Assembly: GCA_029571215.1 (NCBI GenBank)
Contig: JAKPTE010000039.1
Span: 1-64,000, forward strand
Direction: 5' to 3'
Length of the DNA: 64,000 bases
Source: Bacteroidota bacterium
GTDB lineage: Bacteria > Bacteroidota > Bacteroidia > Bacteroidales > JAAYUG01
The position numbers and the translations under genes are program-made. Below are positions 34,406 to 44,383 of the stretch, one piece after another; within the stretch, counting starts at the first letter, position 1; every line of letters begins with the position of its first letter. The notes beneath the pieces were generated by a model. It ran no database searches. It was not told where the DNA came from and worked only from the letters and a program-made list of their open reading frames with translations.

Positions 34406-34933
34406 ATCGTGATGAAACGTTTGTTCTGGAACAGGGAGCCTTAATTTGGTTTTGTTTTGTTCATCACTCGCACGGCAGAAGGTGTTGGTTTAGGGTATGT
34501 TTAACCCGGATGTCGCCGCTCAACGCTATCGCTCTGTTTATTAATTCGCTTCACTTCTGATGCATAATCGTTTTTATTTCGTTGGTTATCTGTTTAATCC
34601 ATGGATTTTTATAATTTTCTAATCCCTCTGATGATAACAGGTAGACAAAGATTGGCCGCAAAGGATTTTAAATTATGAGGTTAACCAAATGAAACCTTAA
34701 ACCCATTTCCCACACCCAAAGCTAAACCCGGGACGCGGAACGCGAACTAATCAGTTGAAATATCGAACCTCGAACTAAATTCTTATCCTGGTTTAGGGTT
34801 AAACGCCCCCTGTTTGTATTTATAATATCCAGGCATTAGCCAACAGCTAAGCCAACCTAATTATTAATGATGTGAACAGGGGGGCAGTGATGTCCTCCTG
34901 TTTTTTAGTTGGTTTATAATTGTCAGATGCTGG
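34406..34933. other. Intergenic region with repeat and inverted repeat
   Basis: 528 nt without a credible gene. It holds the reversed copy of the palindromic element (34503-34573) and a spaced inverted repeat CCCCCTGTT (34806-34814) / AACAGGGGG (34876-34884) 3' of mnmA. The rest is AT-rich with no recognisable signal. Confidence 0.5.
34503..34573 (-). repeat. Dispersed palindromic element, copy D (reverse)
   Basis: Read on the minus strand, the segment aligns along its length with copy A: GATTATGCATCAG, GAAGCGAATTAAT, AGAGCGATAGC, then CATCCGGGTT. The right arm is intact; the left arm has lost the CCG of AACCCGG, so the outer stem is damaged. The conserved tail is absent. Confidence 0.6.
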
Positions 34934-36109
34934 TCATTCAAAGATTGCTCCTGATCCGATGACTTCCTCTCCGTCGTACCAGGCAGCAAACTGACCGGGT
35001 GTTATACCCCGTTGCTTTTCCTTGAAAAGGATATACGCACCTGATGGTTTGAAGATCAGGTCAGCTTCCTGCAATGGCTGACGATAGCGGATGCGCACCA
35101 GATAAGTGCGGGTAGAGTTTTGTTCAGGCATAAGGTCAGGTCGTACCCAGTGAATATCACGGGGTGCGATCCGGAGACCTTTCCGGTACAATCCGGGATG
35201 ATCGTCTCCGACTCCCGTGTAAATTATGTTGTTCACAGGATCTGTGGCAATGACAAAGGACGGTTTGGGACGGCCACCGATATTTAGACCTTTGTTTTGC
35301 CCTATGGTGTAAAACCATGCTCCTCTGTGCTTTCCGGCAATTCTACCCATATCGGGAGTATAACGCCAGGGAGTAGCCAGAAGTTCGGGGTCATCCTGAT
35401 TTTCTTTGGAATCATATATAGGGGCATCGGCTGGGATTTCGATAATGTTGCCTTCCCTGGGAGCAAGCTTTTGTTGCAGAAATGCAGGCAGATCAACTTT
35501 ACCGATAAAACAAATGCCCTGGGAATCTTTTCGTTCAGATGTCGGTAACCCATGTTTCCGCGCAATTTCCCTGACCATTGGCTTGGTGATGTTTCCCAGA
35601 GGAAATAACGACCGCGCAAGTTGCTCCTGATGAAGCTGGCATAAAAAATAACTCTGATCCTTGTTCCTGTCAATGCCTGCAAGCAGTCTCACTATTGCCG
35701 GATTTTCAGGCAGGTTTTCCCTCCGACAATAATGACCGGTGGCAATAAAGTCAGCTCCTTCCTCAAGGGCTTTTTGAAGAAACAGGTCAAACTTGATTTC
35801 CCGGTTGCACAATACATCCGGATTAGGAGTGCGGCCGGCGGAATATTCGGAAAACATATAATCCACAACCCGTTTCCTGTATTTTTCACTGAAATCAACC
35901 GTCAGAAAAGGAATTTCCAGCCTGCGGGCTACCATTTCGGCAAATAAAAGATCATCTTTCCATGGACAATCGCCTGCCAGAGTACCGGTTGTATCTTTCC
36001 AGTTGATCATGAACAGTCCGGTCACATCGTACCCTTCCTGTTTCAGAAGCAGTGCCGCAACACTTGAATCAACCCCGCCTGAAAGCCCGACTACGACTTT
36101 TTTCTTCAT
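34934..36109 (-). CDS. mnmA: tRNA-specific 2-thiouridylase MnmA
   Basis: 391 residues, cytoplasmic. It makes the 2-thio group of U34 in Lys, Glu and Gln tRNAs, using ATP and sulfur relayed from a cysteine desulfurase. The PP-loop VVVGLSGGVDSSVAALLL is at 5-22. The catalytic Cys pair is Cys101 (DVLCNREIKF) and Cys200 (SQGICFIG). 'ATGHYCRR' and 'KDQSYFLCQL' are conserved tRNA/ATP motifs. The length is slightly above the usual ~360-370, with the extra residues around 'GDCPWKDD' and the central domain. It is 60 nt from the downstream end of pgl on the same strand; co-transcription is possible. Confidence 0.97.
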   Translation of the reverse strand: MKKKVVVGLSGGVDSSVAALLLKQEGYDVTGLFMINWKDTTGTLAGDCPWKDDLLFAEMVARRLEIPFLTVDFSEKYRKRVVDYMFSEYSAGRTPNPDVLCNREIKFDLFLQKALEEGADFIATGHYCRRENLPENPAIVRLLAGIDRNKDQSYFLCQLHQEQLARSLFPLGNITKPMVREIARKHGLPTSERKDSQGICFIGKVDLPAFLQQKLAPREGNIIEIPADAPIYDSKENQDDPELLATPWRYTPDMGRIAGKHRGAWFYTIGQNKGLNIGGRPKPSFVIATDPVNNIIYTGVGDDHPGLYRKGLRIAPRDIHWVRPDLMPEQNSTRTYLVRIRYRQPLQEADLIFKPSGAYILFKEKQRGITPGQFAAWYDGEEVIGSGAIFE

Positions 36110-36169
36110 GATGTCCTACAAAAAAACCGGCACAAAGATACGAAATATCAAAGCTTTCCGTTTACGGAA

Positions 36170-36937
36170 TTAGGTGCCAGTGTTTAAAAGAGAAGGCGGG
36201 CAAATCTCCTGATCAACAAACCACGTGACTTTTCCTTTTCCTCCGGCGAGCCGCGACACGGGATAAAGGGCTGCCCTGTCAGGAGTATTGAACAGATCGT
36301 TAAGAACTGCTTCTTTCGCTTTTCCTGTTGCCATGATGGTTACATTGCGTGCATTGTGCAACAACCTTCCTGTCATGGTAATTCTCTTCTGACCCGTAAG
36401 CGGGTGCGTGGCTACGGCACACAGAGAAGCATCTTCAAACAATGCCATCTGATCAGGAAAAATAGATGCCACATGCCCATCTTCGCCCATTCCCAGCATG
36501 ATAAGATCAAAAACGGGAACTCCGGAAACCTGCGGTACAAGGCGTTGAATCAGGTTCCCGTACCGGATGGCTTCTGCCTCCGGATCCTGCTCTCCGAAAA
36601 CCCGGTGTATATTTCCTTCAGGAATAGGCAGCCGGTCGAGAAGATAAACTTTTGCCATGAGATAATTCGATTCCGGATGATCGGGCGTTACGCACCGTTC
36701 ATCGCTCCAGTAAAACTGAATTTTATTCCACTCAATTTTATTCCGGTAAAAATCACTCAGCACACCATACGTTGTTTTCGGGGTATTTCCTCCTGCCAGA
36801 GCAATATTCATTACGTTTTTTCTGGCAATAACGGAGGCGCTCAACTCCTGAAAAAAACGGGCATATTCAAATGCCAGTTCATTTTGATTTTTACAGATTC
36901 TGAATTCACCTAAGGGGGTTGAAATTTTCATCATCAT
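36170..36937 (-). CDS. pgl: 6-phosphogluconolactonase
   Basis: 255 residues; second step of the oxidative pentose phosphate pathway, hydrolysing 6-phosphogluconolactone. Motifs of the DevB/SOL family: 'MNIALAGGNTPKTTYGVLSD', 'FYWSDERCVTPDHPESNY', 'FDLIMLGMGEDGHVASIFPD' and a late 'VTIMATGKAKEAVL'. Three consecutive ATG codons make the exact start uncertain by two residues. It begins 6 nt after the zwf stop, so the two form an operon for NADPH production. No gnd gene is in the window. Confidence 0.95.
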   Translation of the reverse strand: MMMKISTPLGEFRICKNQNELAFEYARFFQELSASVIARKNVMNIALAGGNTPKTTYGVLSDFYRNKIEWNKIQFYWSDERCVTPDHPESNYLMAKVYLLDRLPIPEGNIHRVFGEQDPEAEAIRYGNLIQRLVPQVSGVPVFDLIMLGMGEDGHVASIFPDQMALFEDASLCAVATHPLTGQKRITMTGRLLHNARNVTIMATGKAKEAVLNDLFNTPDRAALYPVSRLAGGKGKVTWFVDQEICPPSLLNTGT

Positions 36938-36943
36938 TCCGGA

Positions 36944-38512
36944 TTATAATTCACAGAAATTATCGCTGTCAGAAAGATTCCTGCATGGGTACCTCCAGGA
37001 TTCATCGGGGGAATCAAAAAGGCTGTTGACTTCCTCGGGACCCCATGTCCCTGCCGGATAACCATACAGCTTTGCATCTGGATTATTCTTCCAGTATGCA
37101 AGAACGGGGTCAATAAATTTCCATGCAGCTTCCAGGGTATCTCCGCGGGTGTAAAGTGTGGCATCGCCCATCATACAATCATACAGAAGGCGCTCATATG
37201 CATCGGGGAGGCGTATATCGGACAGGTCTTTATAATGAAAATCCATATTGACTTCCTTTACCCTGAATCCAGCTCCGGGTACTTTCATTCCGAACTTTAC
37301 CAATATCCCTTCGTCAGGCTGAATCCGGAGTATCAGCTGATTATGCCGCATGATAAGATTTTGCTCTTCGCCGGTAAACAGAGCCATGGGGGCTGCCCGG
37401 AAATATATTACTGCCTCGGTAACCCGCGTGGGCATTCTCTTTCCCGTTCGTATGTAAAAGGGAACCCCTGCCCACCGCCAGTTGTCGATGTACATTTTAA
37501 GAGCAACGAAAGTCTCGGTTCGGGAGTCAGGGTCTACAAGTGGCTCTTCCCTGTAACCTTTGACAGGATTCCCACGGATAAAAGAACTGACGTACTGTCC
37601 GCGAATGACATTCTTTTCAATTTCTTCTTCCCTGTAACGCTTTATGGAACCAAAAACTTTGGCTATTTCAGACCGGATTGCTTCTGCATCCATCGATGAA
37701 GGGGGTTCCATGGCAATAATTCCGGTAAGTTGCAGAAGGTGATTCTGCACCATATCACGCAAAGCTCCGGCCTTGTCATAGTAACTGCCCCGATTCTCCA
37801 CACCGAGATTTTCCGCGGCTGTAATTTCAACTTTATCGATATAATTGCGGTTCCAGAGCGGTTCAAAGATTCCATTGGAAAACCTTGTGACAAGAAGATT
37901 TTGAACGGTCTCTTTTCCGAGGTAGTGATCAATCCGGTAAATCTGTTTTTCGTCGAAAAATTGCCTGATGTACCTGTTCAATTCTCTGGCCGAGTCCAGG
38001 TCCATGCCAAAAGGTTTCTCGATAACAATCTTTCGTTCAGCCGGATTTCCTGGTGCCTGGTTAAGTCTCTGGGAAGCCAGATTTTCCGGAATGACATGAT
38101 ATAGCTCAGGAGGAGTGGCAAGATAAAAAATGTAGTTCCCGGAAACATTATATCGAAAATCAAGGTCCAGCAAACGTTCCCTGAGCAATACATATTCCGT
38201 CTCATTGAACGGATCCAGAGACAGATAATGGAGATGCTGAAGAAATGATTCCAGCTTTCCTTTGCATTCCGGAACATTGTTTCTTTCGAGCAACGGACCT
38301 TCCATGGCTTTTTTCCTGAAGCTGGCATCATCAAGCGGGGTACGGCCTGTCCCAAGTATACCGAATCCTTCCGGCACCATATCCCTGCAGTACAGCTCAA
38401 ACAAGGCTGGTAGCAGTTTGCGGATGGTAAGATCACCCGATGCTCCAAAGATCACCATGATCAGATTTTCGGGAATACCCATAAGAATGTTATTTCCGTT
38501 CTCTAACTGCAT
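36944..38512 (-). CDS. zwf: Glucose-6-phosphate 1-dehydrogenase
   Basis: 522 residues, cytoplasmic; oxidises glucose 6-phosphate to 6-phosphogluconolactone, making NADPH. NADP-binding 'VIFGASGDLTIRKLLPALFE' is near the N-terminus and the catalytic motif is 'RIDHYLGKETVQNLLVTRFS'. Also 'IEKPFGMDLDSARELN' and 'VPFYIRTGKRMPTRVTE'. An in-frame ATG ten codons later (38482) would give the usual short lead before the nucleotide-binding loop and a more normal 5' leader from the candidate promoter. It is followed 6 nt later by pgl. Confidence 0.97.
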   Translation of the reverse strand: MQLENGNNILMGIPENLIMVIFGASGDLTIRKLLPALFELYCRDMVPEGFGILGTGRTPLDDASFRKKAMEGPLLERNNVPECKGKLESFLQHLHYLSLDPFNETEYVLLRERLLDLDFRYNVSGNYIFYLATPPELYHVIPENLASQRLNQAPGNPAERKIVIEKPFGMDLDSARELNRYIRQFFDEKQIYRIDHYLGKETVQNLLVTRFSNGIFEPLWNRNYIDKVEITAAENLGVENRGSYYDKAGALRDMVQNHLLQLTGIIAMEPPSSMDAEAIRSEIAKVFGSIKRYREEEIEKNVIRGQYVSSFIRGNPVKGYREEPLVDPDSRTETFVALKMYIDNWRWAGVPFYIRTGKRMPTRVTEAVIYFRAAPMALFTGEEQNLIMRHNQLILRIQPDEGILVKFGMKVPGAGFRVKEVNMDFHYKDLSDIRLPDAYERLLYDCMMGDATLYTRGDTLEAAWKFIDPVLAYWKNNPDAKLYGYPAGTWGPEEVNSLFDSPDESWRYPCRNLSDSDNFCEL

Positions 38513-38523
38513 TTGAAAGATGA

Positions 38524-38531
38524 CAAAGGTA
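38524..38531 (-). promoter_or_regulatory. Candidate -7 box of zwf-pgl
   Basis: TACCTTTG on the minus strand matches TAnnTTTG exactly, only 11 nt before the annotated zwf ATG. If real, the internal ATG at 38482 is the more likely start, or the mRNA is nearly leaderless. The -33 element is not convincing. Confidence 0.35.
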
Positions 38532-38642
38532 ATTCATTGCCTGCAAATTAAGGAAAAATCTTTAAGCACGTTTTTTGCAGGTTCGCTTTTGTCATTTCTT
38601 ATGGTAATTCCGAGGTACATGATCTATTTTTTGATAAAATGT

Positions 38643-39758
38643 TCAGTTTCTGTGAGATTTTGTGAGGAAATAACCAATCCTGACATCCAGAAAATCAGCA
38701 ACATGTCGGTGTGCTTTCAGATCTATGCCGCCGAGCCAGTGATCCGTCATTCGAAAAACAAGGCCATAACGTTGATAAACAGGATCTTTGGGTCTGGTTG
38801 GACTGTAAATATAAACACCAAGCTTCTGATAAAAGGTAAAGCGACCTATCAGCAGGTGATGACCTGCAAGTATTCCGGCACGGCGGAAATCCTGCTGTAC
38901 CCCATTTCTCCGGTTTGCCTCCCTGATTGAATAATCAGAAACCCATTCTGCTCCTGCACTCCAGGAATTGATGCGTACAAATCTTTTTCGCATTTCCACC
39001 ATTGCAGCAGCAACCGGGTAACGTTGTTTCTCGTTATGTGTTAAGGTCTTACCCGTTGCAGCAACCATACAATATAATTCCAGGTAGGATGGGTAAAGAT
39101 CTTTTCTTGTCTTTTCTCTTTCCGGAAGTGTGCGATATCTGACGGTATATTCGGCTCCCAAACTAACGGTGGGATAATTTATCCCTTTATTGGGTTCTTT
39201 AATGCCTCCGTTTGATATGTGGTTATATTGACCGGAAGCTCTTAGTGACATTTTGCTACTCATCTTCCAAAGGGCAGAAAAACTTATCTGAAGAGGAAAG
39301 CTAATCCTTGAACTGTAGAAAAGATTCGACGGATTGGTCAGCGGGTTATAGGGTGTATCAAGATAGGTTATACCCAGAGCTGCTCTGAAATTAAAATATA
39401 TTTTTCGCTGAAGACCGAATCCGGGTTCAATAAAGTACATCAGTGAGTAGGCCCGCCCCAGGATTTCAGGATTGTCAAAATCAGTGAGCGAAATACTGAT
39501 TCCGCTTAAGGGATAACAATAACAGTAATCCCATGCTTTCTGTCCCAGAAGAAGCCAGCCTGCATAGACTGTAATGCCTCTGGGCCTGGAATAGGATATG
39601 CTCCTGATGGATTCTGAATGGGGAATAATGAAACCGTAGTATACCTGTGCACCTATCTGAAATGGATTGGGCGTAGTATCTGTCTGCGCAGATCCGCTAT
39701 GGCATGAGAAATAGATCAGAGCCGCAACAAAATATGCCGAATATCTAATTCGATGCAT
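38643..39758 (-). CDS. PagL-like lipid A deacylase / acyloxyacyl hydrolase
   Basis: 371 residues from the ATG at 39758, which starts a good signal peptide (MHRIRYSAYFVAALIYFSC... ending GSAQ); the frame runs to 39806 but adds no signal. The body is an outer-membrane beta-barrel. 'SGQYNHISNGGIKEPNKGIN' carries the PagL catalytic signature HxSN (His180, Ser182) with the following Gly/Asn residues. PagL removes the 3-O-acyl chain of lipid A in the outer membrane. At 371 residues it is about twice PagL; the extra length is further barrel-like sequence after ~230, possibly a second barrel half. Monocistronic in appearance. Confidence 0.82.
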   Translation of the reverse strand: MHRIRYSAYFVAALIYFSCHSGSAQTDTTPNPFQIGAQVYYGFIIPHSESIRSISYSRPRGITVYAGWLLLGQKAWDYCYCYPLSGISISLTDFDNPEILGRAYSLMYFIEPGFGLQRKIYFNFRAALGITYLDTPYNPLTNPSNLFYSSRISFPLQISFSALWKMSSKMSLRASGQYNHISNGGIKEPNKGINYPTVSLGAEYTVRYRTLPEREKTRKDLYPSYLELYCMVAATGKTLTHNEKQRYPVAAAMVEMRKRFVRINSWSAGAEWVSDYSIREANRRNGVQQDFRRAGILAGHHLLIGRFTFYQKLGVYIYSPTRPKDPVYQRYGLVFRMTDHWLGGIDLKAHRHVADFLDVRIGYFLTKSHRN

Positions 39759-39951
39759 CACGTTAAGGCCAATTAACAGGGAATTTCCCCCATAGTTCAA
39801 CCGCAAAAGTTAGGGCAATTAATTGACAGGTCGATTTTTTTTTCTATATTTCAATAGGAAATCCCAGTAGCATTTGTTTATTTTTTTCATTTAAAAGATA
39901 AACAAATTTAAATTCTTATTGTTATAAGCACGTAACTAACCTTTATACCGT

Positions 39952-41559
39952 GTGGAAAAAATTCAATCAAAGCTGGATACCGGTTCAGAAGATTTCTTGA
40001 AAAATAAGCAGGCCTTTCTGCAGCATCTGAATCAATTCAAGCAAAGGCTGATGAAGGTGACAGACAGAACCGGCGAGGAAGCTGTTCAGCGCCACATCAA
40101 GAGAGGAAAACTTCTGGCAAGGGAACGCATACAATTGTTGACCGATAGGGGAAGTTTTTTTATGGAATTGTCTCCCTTTGCCTCATGGGATCAATACAAC
40201 AACGATTTTCCCTCAGCGGGAATCATTACGGGGATTGGTATAGTGCATGGCAGAGAGACGGTTATTGTAGCCAACGATGCTACCGTAAAAGGTGGTACTT
40301 ATATTCCGGAAACTATACGGAAGCATTTGCGGGCCCAGGAAATTGCCATGAAAAACCATCTGCCATGTGTTTATCTGGTAGACTCAGGCGGTGTATTTCT
40401 TCCCGAGCAGGCCAGGGTTTTTCCTGACAGGGATCATTTTGGCAGGATTTTTTATAACCAGGCACGTATGTCGGCCATGGGAATACCGCAGATAGCAGTA
40501 GTGATGGGATCGAGTACTGCCGGAGGCGCTTATGTGCCGGCTATGTGTGATGAGACAATTATGGTGCGTCATCAGGCCACGGTTTTTCTGGGTGGCCCGC
40601 CACTTGTAAAGGCAGCCACAGGAGAAGTGGTCACAGCCGAAGAACTGGGAGGGGCTGATGTACATACTTCGCTTTCTGGTGTTGCAGATTACCTTGCTGA
40701 AAACGACCGGCAGGCACTGGAATTATGCAGGGACATTCTTGCCAGACGGAACAAAACGTTGCACCGTTTTGCTGATCGTCAAACCCCGGAAGATCCTGCC
40801 TACGATCCGGCAGAACTTTACGGTGTGATCCCATCCGATTTGCGAAAAGGACTGGATCCGTACGAGGTGATAGCCCGGATTACCGACGGGAGCCGTTTCC
40901 ACGAATTCAAAGCCAGGTATGGAACCAGCCTGGTGACAGGTTTTGCACATATAATGGGATATCCAGTCGGGATTATTGCCAACAACGGAATTCTTTTTTC
41001 CGACTCGGCCCTGAAAGCTACCCATTTTATTGAACTCTGCAAGAAACGTTTTATTCCTCTTGTATTTCTTCAGAATATTGCCGGTTTTATTGTGGGAAAA
41101 GAATACGAGCAGGCTGGTATAGCAAAGGACGGGGCAAAAATGGTGCACGCGGTGGCCACAGCCAATGTTCCTAAATTTACAGTAATAACTGGTCGATCTT
41201 ATGGCGCCGGAAACTATGCTATGGCGGGAAGAGCGTACGACCCCGAACTGCTCTTTATGTGGCCCAATGCTGAAATTGGTGTGATGGGAGGAGAACAGGC
41301 CGCTATGGTTCTTACCATGGTTAAGGAAGATCAGATGCGTTCCAAAGGCCTGACCTTCTCTAATGAAGAAAAAGAAAAAATGGAGCAGGAAATCCTCCTC
41401 CGTTACAAAATGGAAAATTCAGCCTGGTTTTCCACATCAAGGGTATGGGATGACGGAATTATTGACCCTGCAATGACAAGGCAATATATAGCCTCTGGCA
41501 TAAGTATGACCTTGTATCATGAGTGGGATCAACCTTCACAGGGTATTTACCGGATGTAA
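39952..41559 (+). CDS. liuB: 3-methylcrotonyl-CoA carboxylase beta (carboxyltransferase) subunit
   Basis: 535 residues from a GTG. The two carboxyltransferase halves are clear: '[20 protein letters not shown]' and '[17 protein letters not shown]' then '[20 protein letters not shown]', and the C-terminal half '[20 protein letters not shown]' with 'FVQN'-type core '[20 protein letters not shown]'. The '[20 protein letters not shown]' block and length favour MCC-beta over propionyl-CoA carboxylase. It transfers CO2 from biotin to 3-methylcrotonyl-CoA, giving 3-methylglutaconyl-CoA. First gene of a nine-gene run; partner alpha subunit at 42376. Substrate assignment rests on family resemblance and context. 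Confidence 0.92.
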   Translation: MEKIQSKLDTGSEDFLKNKQAFLQHLNQFKQRLMKVTDRTGEEAVQRHIKRGKLLARERIQLLTDRGSFFMELSPFASWDQYNNDFPSAGIITGIGIVHGRETVIVANDATVKGGTYIPETIRKHLRAQEIAMKNHLPCVYLVDSGGVFLPEQARVFPDRDHFGRIFYNQARMSAMGIPQIAVVMGSSTAGGAYVPAMCDETIMVRHQATVFLGGPPLVKAATGEVVTAEELGGADVHTSLSGVADYLAENDRQALELCRDILARRNKTLHRFADRQTPEDPAYDPAELYGVIPSDLRKGLDPYEVIARITDGSRFHEFKARYGTSLVTGFAHIMGYPVGIIANNGILFSDSALKATHFIELCKKRFIPLVFLQNIAGFIVGKEYEQAGIAKDGAKMVHAVATANVPKFTVITGRSYGAGNYAMAGRAYDPELLFMWPNAEIGVMGGEQAAMVLTMVKEDQMRSKGLTFSNEEKEKMEQEILLRYKMENSAWFSTSRVWDDGIIDPAMTRQYIASGISMTLYHEWDQPSQGIYRM

Positions 41560-41569
41560 AAAAAATGCT

Positions 41570-42379
41570 ATGATATTTCCTTTTAAAACTATCCGTTTAA
41601 CCAGCGAAAAGGGTGTGTACACCCTTACCCTCAACCGGCCCGAAGCCAAAAATGCCCTGAACCGACTGATGATCTCCGAAATGACAGAAGCAGTAATGGA
41701 AGCAGCAGATAACAGTACTGCGCGTTTGCTGGTAATTGATCATGAAGGAGATGTGTTTTGTGCCGGTGCAGACCTTACCGACCTATCCGAGTCAACAAGC
41801 CGCGAAGAGGGCCTGCAGTATGCCCGTTTGTTGTTTGATCTTCTGGAATCAATTGAAAAATGCCCTTTCCCGGTTATTGTATCTGCTCATGGCAATGTGT
41901 ATGGAGGAGGTATTGGAATCCTGGCTGCCGCTGACATTTCTTTTCTTACCGAAAATTGCCGGCTTTGTTTTAGTGAAGTGAAAATCGGCATGGTCCCCGC
42001 TGTAATTTCAGCATTTGTGCTAAGAAAAGTCTCTTCAGGAAGAGCCCGTGAACTCATGCTGACAGCCCGTGAATTTGATGCCCGGGAAGCATTGGAATAC
42101 GGAATTGTATCCTTTGTTATAAGCCCCGAAAATGAAAAAAAACATCTGGATTCTATCCTTCAGTCCCTTCTTTCCAATAAGCAGAAAGCCATGGCTGCCT
42201 GCAAGAATATGATTTTTACCACATCCCGTATTTCATGGCTTGGCGCTGTAAAAGAATACTCAACCAGCCTTTTTGCTGATCTGTTGCTCGCTCAGGAAGC
42301 GCGTGAAGCAATTGCCTCTTTTGTTGAACGAAAAAAACAGAGAGGCGGGAAGCAGAATGTAAAAAAACGGAAAAAATGA
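41570..42379 (+). CDS. liuC: Enoyl-CoA hydratase family, probable methylglutaconyl-CoA hydratase
   Basis: 269 residues from the ATG 10 nt after the MCC-beta stop; the frame extends back into that gene but the extension is not needed. Crotonase-fold motifs: 'YTLTLNRPEAKNALNRLMIS', 'CAGADLTDLSE' (oxyanion-hole Ala-Gly-Ala-Asp), 'VSAHGNVYGGGIGILAAADI' and 'FSEVKIGMVPAVISAFVLRK'. The position with Val-Pro-Ala fits LiuC-type hydratases between the two MCC genes. It would hydrate 3-methylglutaconyl-CoA to HMG-CoA. It overlaps the MCC-alpha gene by 4 nt. Confidence 0.88.
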   Translation: MIFPFKTIRLTSEKGVYTLTLNRPEAKNALNRLMISEMTEAVMEAADNSTARLLVIDHEGDVFCAGADLTDLSESTSREEGLQYARLLFDLLESIEKCPFPVIVSAHGNVYGGGIGILAAADISFLTENCRLCFSEVKIGMVPAVISAFVLRKVSSGRARELMLTAREFDAREALEYGIVSFVISPENEKKHLDSILQSLLSNKQKAMAACKNMIFTTSRISWLGAVKEYSTSLFADLLLAQEAREAIASFVERKKQRGGKQNVKKRKK

Positions 42380-44358
42380 ATGCTACGCGAATACTGAGAA
42401 GAGTGCTGATAGCAAACAGGGGTGAAATTGCAGTTCGTATTTCCCGCACATTGCGAAAAAGAGGAATTATTTCTGTTGCTATAGCTGCAGAAGAAGAACG
42501 CAATGCGTTTCACCTGCGCTCAGCTGATGAAAAGGTCATCCTGAAAGGGAACCACCTGTTCGAAACCTATCTCAATGCTGATGAGATGGTGCGGATCGCG
42601 CGGGAACTCCGCTGTGATGCCATCCACCCTGGTTACGGATTTCTGTCTGAAAATGCCGCTTTTGCTGAATTATGTGAACAGAATAACATCCTCTTTATAG
42701 GACCTTCTTCGGAAACAATCCGGTCGATGGGAAATAAACTGACGGCCAGGGAAATGGCTGAAAAACTTGGAATACCTGTGCTGCAGTCAGTTAAGGGTAC
42801 ACCTGATCAGTTGCTTTTACGCGCCGGTCATCTGTCGTTTCCTCTGATGATAAAGGCTGCGGCCGGCGGCGGAGGAAAAGGCATGCGGATTGTTGCTGAT
42901 CCTTCGGCATTGAAAGATGCCCTTGAAGCATCCTCCCGTGAAGCACTGGCATATTTCAGAGAACCTACTGTGTACCTCGAACAGTACCTTCCGGCCCCGA
43001 AACACATCGAAGTGCAGATTCTGGGTGATGGTAATGGAAATGTTGTTCACCTTTGGGAACGCGAATGCAGCATGCAAAGACGGCACCAGAAGCTGGTGGA
43101 AGAATCTCCTTCGCCTTCGCTTGATCCGGAATCCAGAAAAAAAATATGCGATGCAGCTGTCAGGTTGGCTGCCGCTGCCAGGTACCGCAGTGCCGGAACT
43201 ATTGAATTTCTTTATTCCGGAGATGGTCAGTTTTTCTTTCTGGAAATGAACACGCGTATTCAGGTGGAACATCCGGTTACTGAGGCCATCACGGGAATTG
43301 ACCTGGTTGACGCGCAGCTTTTTATTGCAGAAAACGGCCGTCTGCCTTTTGTTCAGGAAGAGATTCCCTGCAGGGGCCATGCCATTGAAGCACGCATCTA
43401 TGCAGAAGACCCCTCCGAAGGATTCATCCCATCACCCGGATTGATTACCTTGTACAAAGAACCATCCCTTCATGGAGTAAGAATTGATTCTGCTACCGAT
43501 GGCCCCGTTGAACTTTCACCTTCATACGATGCCATGATCGCCAAGGTGATTGTGCATGAATCTTCCCGCCCGGCAGCCATTAACAGGCTGAAGGCCAGCC
43601 TTGATGATTATGCTATTCTTGGTATCAAACACAATATACGGTATTTGTCCGGTTTAATCGGTCATCCTGCATTTATTGACGGATCCTATCATACCGGTTT
43701 TTGTGACATCCATACACCGGAAATACTTTCATCTCTTCCGGAACTCCCTCAGCCTCCGCTTAAGGTCGCAGCGGCCGGTATGATCCTCGGTTGGTTTTTT
43801 CTTTCTGCCGATAAACCTGAAATGACGACAGCCGGTAATATGCTGCCAGCAGTGTTCTCCGTGTTTCGGTTACGGATTAATGGCAGGGATGTTACAGCAA
43901 CTGTTTTTTTTGGAACGGAAGGTGCGGAATTCGGTTTAGATGGAGAATCATTTGTGGCTGCATGGAGCATTAACGGGCAGATCATACATGTGATAATTGA
44001 CGGATCTCATTACTCCATCCTGATGAGCAACCCTGCTAACCGGGATATCTGGCTTCAGATAAATGGTACGCCTTTGCGTGCTGTTTATCTGTCATTTAAC
44101 GTTCTTGAAAAAGAGGGAGGGGAGAATGAGGAAGGTTTGAATGGTAGCGAGCTGATTACTGCTCCACTTCATGGGAAGATTGTTCGCATCAATGCAATAG
44201 AAAATCAGGAAGTTACGCGTGGAGAACTTTTGATGGTGCTGGAAGCTATGAAAATGGAAAACCAGATTCATGCCTCTTTGCCAGGAAAGATCAAGAAAAT
44301 ATTTGTGCGGGAAGGCATGCAGGTAAAGAAAAATGATCCACTGATTCAATTAGGATGA
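42376..44358 (+). CDS. liuD: 3-methylcrotonyl-CoA carboxylase alpha (biotin carboxylase/BCCP)
   Basis: 660 residues. Residues 1-~450 are biotin carboxylase: 'RVLIANRGEIAVRISRTLRK', ATP-grasp glycine loop 'KAAAGGGGKGMRIV', 'VQILGDGNGNVVHLWERECS', 'MNTRIQVEHPVTEAITGIDL' and 'SYDAMIAKVIVH'. The middle (~450-580) is the variable BT-type linker. The C-terminus is a biotinyl domain with 'VLEAMKMENQIHA'; Lys626 is the biotin site, 34 residues from the end as is usual. It carboxylates its own biotin with ATP and bicarbonate for the beta subunit. It overlaps the hydratase gene by 4 nt. Confidence 0.95.
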   Translation: MNATRILRRVLIANRGEIAVRISRTLRKRGIISVAIAAEEERNAFHLRSADEKVILKGNHLFETYLNADEMVRIARELRCDAIHPGYGFLSENAAFAELCEQNNILFIGPSSETIRSMGNKLTAREMAEKLGIPVLQSVKGTPDQLLLRAGHLSFPLMIKAAAGGGGKGMRIVADPSALKDALEASSREALAYFREPTVYLEQYLPAPKHIEVQILGDGNGNVVHLWERECSMQRRHQKLVEESPSPSLDPESRKKICDAAVRLAAAARYRSAGTIEFLYSGDGQFFFLEMNTRIQVEHPVTEAITGIDLVDAQLFIAENGRLPFVQEEIPCRGHAIEARIYAEDPSEGFIPSPGLITLYKEPSLHGVRIDSATDGPVELSPSYDAMIAKVIVHESSRPAAINRLKASLDDYAILGIKHNIRYLSGLIGHPAFIDGSYHTGFCDIHTPEILSSLPELPQPPLKVAAAGMILGWFFLSADKPEMTTAGNMLPAVFSVFRLRINGRDVTATVFFGTEGAEFGLDGESFVAAWSINGQIIHVIIDGSHYSILMSNPANRDIWLQINGTPLRAVYLSFNVLEKEGGENEEGLNGSELITAPLHGKIVRINAIENQEVTRGELLMVLEAMKMENQIHASLPGKIKKIFVREGMQVKKNDPLIQLG

Positions 44359-44383
44359 AATAAATCTTAAATTTAAATAGCCT

